This document shows, in pieces, positions 56,001-63,307 of a stretch of 64,000 nucleotides of DNA. The translations under genes were made by a program, and so were the position numbers. Source of the stretch: Deltaproteobacteria bacterium (GTDB lineage: Bacteria; Myxococcota_C; UBA6777); assembly GCA_006226375.1 (NCBI GenBank), contig SBHC01000010.1, positions 610,492-674,491 on the forward strand, read 5' to 3'. The notes beneath the pieces were generated by a model. The model did no database searches and was not told the origin of the DNA. It was given only the letters and a program-made list of their open reading frames with translations. Numbering within the stretch: position 1 is the stretch's first letter; each line of letters begins with the position of its first letter.

Positions 56001-56654
56001 AACGGGCATTCCCGAGTTAAGCTTACCGATCAGCGGCCAGATACCGGGACTGACCACTTCTTCGTTCACGAAATCCATGAAGTTGTTCTGGATTTGAACT
56101 TCTTCAGGGCGAACATTGGTCGGCATTTCACGGACATAGTAACCGAACATGCGGTAATACCATCCGGAGCCAGTGTAATCGGTGACCAACGAACGCTCCC
56201 AGGCCACACGGAAGTGGGGGCGCTGGTACCAGGGTCGATCGATGTAGTCTTCACCCACTACGTTCGAGGGCTGACCTGTCGCATAGCTGATCCGGTATCG
56301 GATGGTGAAGTGACCGATGATCGGCCATGCAGCGATGGGCACCACGGTCGAATCTGCATTTCGCACGCTGGGTTGCGTGGTGAATGCATAGAGGTAACGC
56401 TCGGTGATTTCCCAGCGGATGTTAACCATCGCGGACTGAGCACCGGGGAACATCCCTACAGCATCGTAGGGAGCTTTGATAACAGTGGAAAGGTAATACC
56501 AATCACCTTGGAATTGCTTCTTGTCCAAAGCGAGTGGTTGGACAGTGTTTCGATCTCCACGATGGATAGCGCAGCCTGAACCAGCCAAGGCTCCAAAGAC
56601 TACTGCACCCAACAGGAGCATCGCAAAAGATGCCGCGCGTCTATTGAGCATCAT
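53046..56654 (-). CDS. Lipoprotein zinc metalloprotease, metzincin-like (paralogue 1)
   Basis: A 1202-residue lipoprotein (signal ending GSGC, Cys28). The zinc motif HEIGHTLGLRHNF (H614, E615, H618, H624) is followed by SSIMDY with Met669, like the Met-turn of metzincins. The pattern matches the family annotated as zinc-dependent metalloproteases of the DUF5117/DUF4953 type (HExxHxxGLxHNF). The rest, before and after, has no recognised domain but is similar throughout to the next gene (for example ALDKKQFQGDWYYLSTVIKA; HPTLQYTSMLIAVSMLNNGF). AGGAG lies five bases before the ATG. It is the third gene of the beta-barrel/protease operon, and the protein is probably outer-surface or periplasmic. 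Confidence 0.88.
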   Translation of the reverse strand: MMLNRRAASFAMLLLGAVVFGALAGSGCAIHRGDRNTVQPLALDKKQFQGDWYYLSTVIKAPYDAVGMFPGAQSAMVNIRWEITERYLYAFTTQPSVRNADSTVVPIAAWPIIGHFTIRYRISYATGQPSNVVGEDYIDRPWYQRPHFRVAWERSLVTDYTGSGWYYRMFGYYVREMPTNVRPEEVQIQNNFMDFVNEEVVSPGIWPLIGKLNSGMPVSAYRIRIRHSFKKIQKSTYTARGMNDDQFAKFGFFRTALINYHIDRGLVDWSYQYVANRHNVATKAELDKYEAEKTPEADRKPKQIVYYLSKDFPADMRDAAFQIAKDWNRAFQRATGRTDDVYVLRENGHGLPEGQTRNMGDVRYNFLYWVPEAISFGLLGYGPSFADFNTGEIVQASAYVYGATVRRVANRFLLLYDMVSGKYTDEDLRNGKDYLDIINNFTGTTSAAPLVTTSNIKIKKPVYTGFSVQKAHEYIKNPVFLQRQKILSQVNRAGIQARLAMVDSKPSLKWAMMPDETLSAMFPGTSLELLRKSQDEQVKEVLNSYLNPGNMMKISSIRSIAKENDEFARRNVMLANYVDPALSKFVQDHVKKGTSRDDLYTLMNAMIFRGTEAHEIGHTLGLRHNFTGSADEPNYFPQYFKLRDYQGGNIPGSDGHNEHAWFYMYSSIMDYHGDVYGDTVGIGTYDHAAIMYAYGNVEEVDPSFDDAAQTVFKTYLNDVAAAMKKLGEPGNKYDGFFKEIKVTQNELQMYDGPAFEQGKTTKMYDTTQVLLLVEGVDNNGETKTILKLTADDLSGIEKTRIVHTLTGIKPRSNTGVFRDGTLFLQRDDNVLKRRAYRFCSDELVGQDPYCTRFDSGSNPRQMIENMIRRYDGNYPLRNWNRGRRYYRLTSGYFYSLISQFSLISLFYQNWIFRVINENGYEGSQDYFNQLAAVERGISFINRVIQTPEPGRHVLDKITNTYVQSNADSTDTVSVPVGVGRYFYSKLQEDQMGLAQYRFERVGTMYDKYVAMMALAIRDWGLAANSLNFFYVNFADFFSSDDVTDMFTQGISGIFDSKRYSMTVNGKILQPNWHPTLQYTSMLIAVSMLNNGFFGNTFSHYMTVGISGSGQSWTAPKEGSVVKFTNAANTRSYFAVQTEDGRSIAYKLVNRGKELAQKVKELRSLPTSAVNQAELKTAESQLVWVETVLQMMKAYVNVFYEDN

Positions 56655-56721
56655 TCGTTCTCCTATCTTTCAGATTCGTTAGTACTTTCGTATTCCGTAT
56701 CATGTTATTGCAGAGTCTCTC

Positions 56722-59700
56722 TTAACCTTGGAACAAAGAGGTGTAGAACTGCATGATGGTCAAAACGGTTTCTACAAGCTCCAGTTCACCCTGCTTGCGC
56801 TCAATGAAACTTCGCTCGGCGCCAGAGTTTCTCAAACTTGTCAGCTGAGTGGAGAGATTACACCCGCGTTCAGCAAGTCGGTAGGCGATGCCTTTCTCGT
56901 CCTGCGTCTGCACGGCAAAGTAAGTTCGGGTGTTGTGGAAGTTGTCAAAGCAGACAACTTTTCCAAGATTCTTACAGTCGTATTGACCGTTGGCCGTTCT
57001 CGCTGGACACTGAACATCAGACATTCCAGGTGGAGTCCAAGAGATACCACTGCCCTTTACACCAACCATCATGTAGTTGCTGAAGGTGCGGTCGTGGAAG
57101 GGGTTGTTGATCAGACCCAGCGCATAACCCATACCGTTGTACTGGAGGAACGGGTGCCATGCCGGCTCAACAGGATCGCCCTTCTTACGGTACACAAGAT
57201 TGCTGTTGGGCTCCCACACACCAGCCAGACCTTGTGAGAAGAAGCTGGTGCTGTCTTCCGTGAAGAAGTCATGATAGTTCGTGTACAGCCAGTTGACGGA
57301 GTTGTTGTAGTAACCCCAGGAGCGAATGCTCATCGACATCATCGACAACCACTTGTCGTACAGAGCACCGGTTCGACGGAAGCGATAGATACCGAAATAA
57401 CCATCTTGGAGCGAGCTGAAGAAGAAGCGTCCTTCACCCAATGTCACGGTATGCTTGGGTGCAAAGTCATCCACTTCAGCGTTCGACACACCAAGTTCCC
57501 ACATGCCAGTGATGCGGTTCTTTTCGTGGGTACCGATTCGCGGAGTCATCATGATTCGCATGAAGAAGTCAAAGGTGTTTTGCACAGCCTTCATCTTATC
57601 GTCGAAATCAGGTGTTTGACGGTAGTTGGGTTGGGTTGCAATACGATAGGACCAGTCTTGGTAGATGGTTGCCATGTGTTGCAAGTTGTAGAAGAAGCGA
57701 CCAAACGCGTAGTTCGGTGAGTATGCTCGACGACCACGACGGAAGTAACGCAAGGGATACAAACGATCATAGTTGAGGATGTAGTTGGTCACGATCTGCT
57801 GAGCGTTGATACCGGAGTCCCAACGCTGACAGAACGGATCCTGTCCAACCAGGTAATCAGAGCAGTACTTGTAGGGACGAAGCTTGATGGAGCCGTTGGG
57901 CTTTTGGTTTTCGCGCTCAACTTCCATGCTCCAGGGAATCAACTCACCCACTTGGCGGGGGTCAGAGACAGCCTTTTCCACTTTACCAGCGTAGATAAAG
58001 GTGATGGCAGCACGGTCCGTCTTCGCGACACCGATTTGGTCATCGTACATTTCACCCGCGTAATCCATGATGGACGCGTTTCGGAAGAAGCCCATCGCGG
58101 GGTTCTTGAGACCCAACTTCGCGAGCGCTTCTTTTTGAGCGTCGGTCAGGTTGGGGTTCGCGTTGATCTTGTCGGGGTCACAAGCTCCGCCGGACAAGGT
58201 ACAAGTGGTCGGAGTCTTGCCTTCCTTCAGATCGTGGTATGCATCGTGGAAGTTGTACTCATCGGTAGAGCCCACAAAGTTGTGCATCAAACCAAAGGTG
58301 TGACCAACTTCGTGTGCGGTAACAGCCACGAACATGAAGCGGAAGAGGTCTTCACGCACTTTGTCGCGGGGGGTTCCTTTGGAAGCGTGGTACTGCACGT
58401 AGGAAGCCAGAATGGGATCCGCATACTCAGCCATGTACATGTTCATCTTGGAAGGCATGGTGTACGCTTCCATACGAGCACGGATGTTGTGGGGCTGAAC
58501 CATTGCAGCGGGGTGATACTTGAACAGAGCGCTCTTCACCTCTGGGTCATTGGAGGTCAGGATGGCAGCCGTATCGGTTCCAGGGAACGCCATCTGTGCA
58601 GCGAAGTCGTGCATCATCAGTTGATTCGCTTTTTTGCTCTCGGTCAATCGAGCGATCTGAGATGTGATGGTGCTGCGGTCGAGTTGGCGAAGAGCCGTCA
58701 TCCGTGATTGGAAATCAGGACTCTGGATACGAGCCAACATCTTTTGAGCGTTGTTGATCTTGGTTTGGGGACCAGCGAGGTCCGTTGTGATGTACTTCTG
58801 GGTCGAGCTCGCGGGCAAGCCCAAGAGAGCACGGTGACCGTTCAAGTTGAAGGCCGAGTTGAAGTATTCCAGACCGTTGACCACTTCGTCCGAACCATAG
58901 CGACCGGTCAAGAGGTCAAACAGGATCATATAGGTTTCAGTAATTTTTCGAAGACCTGCACCGTACACGTAAGCAGAACCGTGAACGATCTCTCCGGTGT
59001 CGGGGTCAGCGAGGCTGGGACCATAACCAAGGGGAGAGCCGGTTTGCGGCTGACTGACCCACCACACAAAGTTGTAGCGAAGGTCACCCAACTCACGGCG
59101 CTGACCTTTGGGCAGTCCGTCATCGTTGGCGAGGATGTCAAACACAGCGTTCTTGTCGCCGTCTTTGGCTTGGCGGCCAAGGGCGAAGGCGAACGCAGCG
59201 TTCCAGTCGTCGGCGATCTTGCGGACCGAAGGCATCAAGTCAGCAGGGAACTCCGGAGAAAGATAGTAGACAATCTTCTTGGGCTTCTGCTGCGCTTCAG
59301 GAGTGTTGTTTGCAGCGTAAGCGCTGACTTCATCACCGGTCGCCACGTTGTGACGGTTGGCGAAGAACTTGTAACTCCAGTCGACGATTCCACGATCGGG
59401 GTGGAATTGAACAACAGTGGTACGGAACACGCCGAACTTGTTCAGCATGTAGTCGTTGTACTCTTTCGGAGTGTACGTGGGGTTGGTCTTAACTTTCTTG
59501 AAGGAGTAACGGAACTTCACCCGGCTGGTCGCCATCGGAATTTCGTACAAGAAGTAGTTGTAGTAGCTGTTGAAAACTTGGTTAATGATCTGTTCGTTGA
59601 CGAACGTCATGTAGTTTTCAGAGATTTCCATCTTTTCGGGCGGAACGTAGAGAGCGGGCTCTGTGCGGATACGACCCATCCAACGATAGTACGTTCCGAT

Positions 59701-60183
59701 GATGTCGCTCCAGTCGCTCATCAAGGAACGTTCCCAACGGACTCGCATGTATTTCCGCTGGTACCAGGGGATACCGTCGCGGCTTTCCTCGATGATCACG
59801 TTGGTGGGTTCACCTGTGGAGTAATTGATCGCCGGCTTGATGTCGAAATGATTCGTAATCGGCCAAGCTGCCACCGGTGTCACTTCACTGTCCGTGTTGC
59901 GCACGTTCGGAGAAGCGTTGAACGCGTACAAGTAGCGCTGGGTCACCTCGAAGCGAATCTTCTTTCCAAGGGGCCAACCGCCTTGACCGTTGAAGAAGCC
60001 CGCTTCGTACGGAGCTTCGAAAACGGTCTTCATCATGTACCATTCACCGCTGAATTGTTGCTTGCTAAACGCAAATGGCTGCACGAGACTGCGATCTGCA
60101 CGTCGGTAGGCACAACCTGATACCCACATCGACGACAGCACAATGCTCGCTACCATCAGCGAAGCAACGGCCAATCTTCTCAT
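56722..60183 (-). CDS. Lipoprotein zinc metalloprotease, metzincin-like (paralogue 2)
   Basis: A 1153-residue paralogue of the preceding gene: lipobox VSGC (Cys24), HEVGHTFGLMHNF (H624, E625, H628, H634) and SIMDYAGEM. Both keep the same order of blocks (AFSKQQFSGEWYMMKTVFEA near the start; WERSLMSDWSDIIGTYYRWM; FYNLQHMATIYQDWSYRIAT). An insertion around GAACDP (about 655-680) is specific to this copy. AAGGAG lies seven bases before the ATG. 67 bp separate it from paralogue 1 and 75 bp from the barrel gene. Tandem duplication is the simplest origin; the substrate is unknown. Confidence 0.88.
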   Translation of the reverse strand: MRRLAVASLMVASIVLSSMWVSGCAYRRADRSLVQPFAFSKQQFSGEWYMMKTVFEAPYEAGFFNGQGGWPLGKKIRFEVTQRYLYAFNASPNVRNTDSEVTPVAAWPITNHFDIKPAINYSTGEPTNVIIEESRDGIPWYQRKYMRVRWERSLMSDWSDIIGTYYRWMGRIRTEPALYVPPEKMEISENYMTFVNEQIINQVFNSYYNYFLYEIPMATSRVKFRYSFKKVKTNPTYTPKEYNDYMLNKFGVFRTTVVQFHPDRGIVDWSYKFFANRHNVATGDEVSAYAANNTPEAQQKPKKIVYYLSPEFPADLMPSVRKIADDWNAAFAFALGRQAKDGDKNAVFDILANDDGLPKGQRRELGDLRYNFVWWVSQPQTGSPLGYGPSLADPDTGEIVHGSAYVYGAGLRKITETYMILFDLLTGRYGSDEVVNGLEYFNSAFNLNGHRALLGLPASSTQKYITTDLAGPQTKINNAQKMLARIQSPDFQSRMTALRQLDRSTITSQIARLTESKKANQLMMHDFAAQMAFPGTDTAAILTSNDPEVKSALFKYHPAAMVQPHNIRARMEAYTMPSKMNMYMAEYADPILASYVQYHASKGTPRDKVREDLFRFMFVAVTAHEVGHTFGLMHNFVGSTDEYNFHDAYHDLKEGKTPTTCTLSGGACDPDKINANPNLTDAQKEALAKLGLKNPAMGFFRNASIMDYAGEMYDDQIGVAKTDRAAITFIYAGKVEKAVSDPRQVGELIPWSMEVERENQKPNGSIKLRPYKYCSDYLVGQDPFCQRWDSGINAQQIVTNYILNYDRLYPLRYFRRGRRAYSPNYAFGRFFYNLQHMATIYQDWSYRIATQPNYRQTPDFDDKMKAVQNTFDFFMRIMMTPRIGTHEKNRITGMWELGVSNAEVDDFAPKHTVTLGEGRFFFSSLQDGYFGIYRFRRTGALYDKWLSMMSMSIRSWGYYNNSVNWLYTNYHDFFTEDSTSFFSQGLAGVWEPNSNLVYRKKGDPVEPAWHPFLQYNGMGYALGLINNPFHDRTFSNYMMVGVKGSGISWTPPGMSDVQCPARTANGQYDCKNLGKVVCFDNFHNTRTYFAVQTQDEKGIAYRLAERGCNLSTQLTSLRNSGAERSFIERKQGELELVETVLTIMQFYTSLFQG

Positions 60184-60258
60184 TGCATTACTCCTTCTTC
60201 ATGAGGTGCGAGACCCAGACGCGACAAGCGCCCCAGGTCATTCTCTACGTGATGTCTC

Positions 60259-61296
60259 TTAGATACTACCACTGATTCCAACGGAAAAGGAACTGTTCTG
60301 TAATTTGAACGGGTTACGAAGAACAAATTGTCGGTTTCCAGCGTTGTCGTACTGGAATTCGTATTGTGCACCACCGTTCGAGTACGCTGCGGAGATCCCG
60401 AAGTGGCGATTAAAACGATAACTCAGGCCAATGTTGATGCCATAGAAGTTGCCTTCGTTGATGGCATACGAGGCGAGGTCAGCAGCGCTCAGGTTTTCTC
60501 CCCCAAAGACCTGGGGTCCGTCGGTGGTCGCGTAAGCGTCAGCGAAGCTGTATCCCACACCGATGTTGACACCGGCTCGGATGGAAAAGCCTCGGACCAC
60601 ACGGACACCGATTCCCAGGGAGTGGCTCATGCCCCATCGTTGGTTCAAGCCGGGAATCCCTGCGAGCTCTGGGTTGTACAATCCAGCGTCTTGTACATAG
60701 AAGTTGAAGTTCATTCCAAAGGAGTAGCTCAGGCTCAAGCGGCCCCAGAACGACTTGGACAAACTCAAACCAGGCGAGATGCTGGTGATGACGGTGCGTT
60801 GTTGGGATGCCAACGAGATGGGCACCTTGAAGCCAACACCAAAGCCCAGGCGAATCCCTGTGTTCTTTTCCACAAAGAGAGTCTTGCCCAGGCTGAGACC
60901 GATGTCGCGAGCGTAGGTTTGGCGAGCGTACTGTCCACCACCAAAGTTGTCAGTGATGGCGTGGGACAATCCCCAACCAACGCTGATTCCCAAGTCACTC
61001 CAGTAACCACGCACCCCGGCTTGGGCCAAAGCCCAGCCCATTCCGATACCGAAAGAACCGGACACAAAGGGGGTAGCGTTTGCATTGGCTGGAGAAAAAT
61101 AAGCGGGTCGATACCCGACACCGTAACGAAGGCTGAACGAAGGCAACCAAGGTACCTTCGCGCGGTATGGCATGCTCTTAATCAGGTCCGTATCCGTCCT
61201 GACCCCACCGTACAGCTCAGCGCTGGCCTGCGGTACCGCAAAACCCAACGCTCCAACCACTAACGCAACTCCAAGAAAGAATGTATGCCGTTTCAT
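60259..61296 (-). CDS. Outer-membrane beta-barrel protein
   Basis: A 345-residue protein. It has a signal peptide (MKRHTFFLGVALVVGALGFA, cleavage after QASA) and a body rich in Gly and aromatic residues with alternating strand pattern (RYGVGYRPAYFSPA, RLSLSYSFGMNFNFYVQDAG, YGINIGLSYRFNRHFGISAA). The end SSFSVGISGSI lacks the usual terminal Phe but otherwise fits a barrel. No enzymatic motif is seen. It is the first gene of the operon with the two metalloproteases, and may be a surface partner for them. Confidence 0.8.
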   Translation of the reverse strand: MKRHTFFLGVALVVGALGFAVPQASAELYGGVRTDTDLIKSMPYRAKVPWLPSFSLRYGVGYRPAYFSPANANATPFVSGSFGIGMGWALAQAGVRGYWSDLGISVGWGLSHAITDNFGGGQYARQTYARDIGLSLGKTLFVEKNTGIRLGFGVGFKVPISLASQQRTVITSISPGLSLSKSFWGRLSLSYSFGMNFNFYVQDAGLYNPELAGIPGLNQRWGMSHSLGIGVRVVRGFSIRAGVNIGVGYSFADAYATTDGPQVFGGENLSAADLASYAINEGNFYGINIGLSYRFNRHFGISAAYSNGGAQYEFQYDNAGNRQFVLRNPFKLQNSSFSVGISGSI

Positions 61297-61461
61297 TCGC
61301 TTTCAGCTCTCATACATATAGATCATCAAATGGATCACAAAACTTTGGCCATGTCCGGTTGCTTTGTGTAACAACCTACCTTGAGGAACGCCCTGACACA
61401 AGACGTTTTCGTGACGGACATCACAAAAACTTTGCGACACTCTTAAGGTCTGGGCTTTCTC

Positions 61462-61482
61462 GTTTTTTTATCGTAAAAAAAC
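61462..61482. repeat. AT-rich 9-bp inverted repeat
   Basis: GTTTTTTTA (61462-61470) and TAAAAAAAC (61474-61482) are exact reverse complements with a TCG loop, followed by a second A-run. It could be a bidirectional terminator-like element or an UP element; there is no gene ending here. Confidence 0.5.
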
Positions 61483-61702
61483 AAAAAAATCTTAAACCCT
61501 TGAAAACAGTGTGGACGCAGGTCTCCCCATCAAGAGCGATTGAGTATCACATCTGCAGAACCCTGTGCAAGTTCAATTTTTGATCGACGCCACATTTTTG
61601 TCACAAAGCGATCGTCTTGGATTCCTTTCAAAGAAACAGGAAACTTTCTTGAGTCATCGACGATACTGGGAGGTGGAGTTGGATCGAAAAAGGGAAAGTC
61701 TT

Positions 61703-61730
61703 GCTCTCTTCCCTAATTTGACTACAATGG
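61703..61730 (+). promoter_or_regulatory. Possible promoter for the small Gly/aromatic-rich protein
   Basis: TTGCTC (61703-61708), 16-nt spacer, TACAAT (61725-61730, five of six matches). It is about 115 bp upstream of the start. The leader contains the hairpin CACAGG-TTCTGG-CCTGTG near 61777-61795. Confidence 0.4.
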
Positions 61731-61846
61731 TACACAGCTTGTTGGTAACAACAACTCCATGAGTTTTCGTTCTCACAGGTTCTGGCCTGTGCAACCCTAG
61801 TGCGGCGATCTTCCGATCAGCCCAACATCTTTGTAGGAGACCGACT

Positions 61847-62098
61847 ATGCCTCCCATTCGTCAGCTTGGACGCGGTTCTGTTGGTGGTACATATTTGCAA
61901 GCGCTGCGCCCCCGTGGCTTGGAGCAATCCTTCAGCGTGCGCGACAAACTCGAAGTGAAGTACTTCCGCGACTACTACGAGCGCAGCTCCGTCCAACTCC
62001 GCTGGACCCAATTCCAGGGCGGTGATGGCTGGGCTGGCGTTGGCGCTGGCCCCGCGGGTCAACCCTACGCTCCCTGGCAGCCTTACCGCGGCGCCTAA
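61847..62098 (+). CDS. Small Gly/aromatic-rich protein, function unknown
   Basis: An 83-residue protein. A strong AGGAG lies eight bases before the ATG, and a promoter-like sequence and hairpin precede it. The first 50 residues are charged (VRDKLEVKYFRDYYERSSVQ); the end is rich in Gly, Ala, Pro and aromatic residues (GGDGWAGVGAGPAGQPYAPW). There is no Cys, signal peptide or membrane helix. It stands alone on the plus strand and is convergent with the radical SAM gene. I do not recognise a family. Confidence 0.7.
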   Translation: MPPIRQLGRGSVGGTYLQALRPRGLEQSFSVRDKLEVKYFRDYYERSSVQLRWTQFQGGDGWAGVGAGPAGQPYAPWQPYRGA

Positions 62099-62140
62099 CC
62101 CCTCCCCTCCCCCCTTCTTTCCCTATCTATTTAATACACA

Positions 62141-63181
62141 TCAAAACAAAGCGAGCTGTTCACCCGGTCGAAGAAAGTGCTCGGTGGACAATGTTGGAAA
62201 GCGTCGTCCCAGTCCAAGCTTCTTGCATGTGATACGAAACAAGGACGAGATGTATGCTGCAAAGGGTCCTTCGGTGGCAAACCGTCGACCAAAGTCCGAT
62301 TGATTGAGCTTTCCCCCTCGCATCTCACGAATCCTACGAAGCACCTTTTCCTGACGACCTGGGAAATGTTGCCCCAACCAATCCGCGAACAGATCCTTAA
62401 GACCATAGGGCAAACGGACAGTCGTGTAACCCGCAATGGACGCGCCGTGCTCAGCAGCAGCTTGGAGAATGGAGATCGCTTCGTGATCGGTAAGCCCAGG
62501 AATGATCGGAGCCACCATCACGCCCACAGGAATCCCCGCTTCAGAGAGTTCGCGCATCGCCTGCAAACGTCGCTGTGGAACGCTGGCGCGAGGCTCCATC
62601 ACACGAGCAACATCCGGATCCAACGTGGGCAACGAGATCATCACGCCTGCCCCATCCCACGCTGCCATATCACGCAAAAGATCGATGTCGCGAGTCACAA
62701 GAGCGTTCTTTGTAATCAAGGACACCGGGCAACGAAACTCACGCAGAACTTCCAAACAACTTCGTGTGATCTCCAGCTTTTGCTCCACAGGTTGGTAGGG
62801 GTCAGTCACACCGCTCATCGCAATCACTTGAGGTACAAACCGAGGTTTGCTCAGCTCCTTCCGCAATAACTCCGCCGCTTTTGTCTTCACCAGGATCTTG
62901 GACTCAAAATCGAGACCGGCCGAGAACCCCAAGAACTCATGGGATGGGCGAGCGTAGCAATAACTGCAGCCGTGCTCACAGCCTCGGTAGGGATTGATGC
63001 TTGTGTCAAAGCCAATGTCAGGGCTTTGGTTGCGCGCCAGAATGGTCTTGGTCGAATCTTCCAAATATTCGGTGACAGGACCAGCTTGCACAGGACCTGG
63101 ATCCGCCTCCACCCACATGGTCGCGAAACGATGAGGTGGATTCTCAGCGATGCCTCGCCCTCGGATCGACTCTGATGCCAT
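62141..63181 (-). CDS. PA0069-family radical SAM protein
   Basis: A 346-residue radical SAM enzyme. The cluster motif CEHGCSYC (C68, C72, C75) binds the 4Fe-4S cluster that cleaves S-adenosylmethionine. The order RGRGIAENPPHRFA near the N terminus, YRGCEHGCSYCYARPSHEF, MSGVTDPYQPVEQ, LITKNALVTRD and the end GRRFPTLSTEHFLRPGEQ matches the PA0069 family, related to spore photoproduct lyase by the cluster motif. The ATG at 63181 is chosen because GGAGG lies five bases upstream; an in-frame extension of 21 residues lacks this. The reaction is not established for the family. Confidence 0.92.
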   Translation of the reverse strand: MASESIRGRGIAENPPHRFATMWVEADPGPVQAGPVTEYLEDSTKTILARNQSPDIGFDTSINPYRGCEHGCSYCYARPSHEFLGFSAGLDFESKILVKTKAAELLRKELSKPRFVPQVIAMSGVTDPYQPVEQKLEITRSCLEVLREFRCPVSLITKNALVTRDIDLLRDMAAWDGAGVMISLPTLDPDVARVMEPRASVPQRRLQAMRELSEAGIPVGVMVAPIIPGLTDHEAISILQAAAEHGASIAGYTTVRLPYGLKDLFADWLGQHFPGRQEKVLRRIREMRGGKLNQSDFGRRFATEGPFAAYISSLFRITCKKLGLGRRFPTLSTEHFLRPGEQLALF

Positions 63182-63307
63182 AGGTTCCTCCCAATCCGTA
63201 CCAGTCCATTGTGTTAGCCACACCAGGCAGCCTACACTGAACATACGAACAGATCAAGAGTCATAAAGGAGAGGAAACGTCTGACAACAGAAGAGGAGAT
63301 GGGTGGG

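Larger units (their letters stand above)
61297..61846. other. 550-bp non-coding region between divergent genes
   Basis: No ORF is supported. It holds an AT-rich perfect inverted repeat (GTTTTTTTA, TCG, TAAAAAAAC at 61462-61482), a candidate plus-strand promoter at 61703-61730, and a leader hairpin CACAGG/CCTGTG before the small gene at 61847. No clear promoter for the barrel gene on the minus strand was found. Confidence 0.5.

Noticed and set aside
58708-60120. Plus-strand ORF of 470 codons over the second metalloprotease
   Set aside because: Antisense shadow; the minus-strand frame has clear motifs and a ribosome-binding site.
61847-63181. A ribosomally made, modified-peptide system (small protein plus radical SAM enzyme)
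   Set aside because: The genes are convergent, not an operon; the radical SAM protein is of the PA0069 type rather than a SPASM/RiPP type; the small protein has no Cys and no obvious leader-core pattern.
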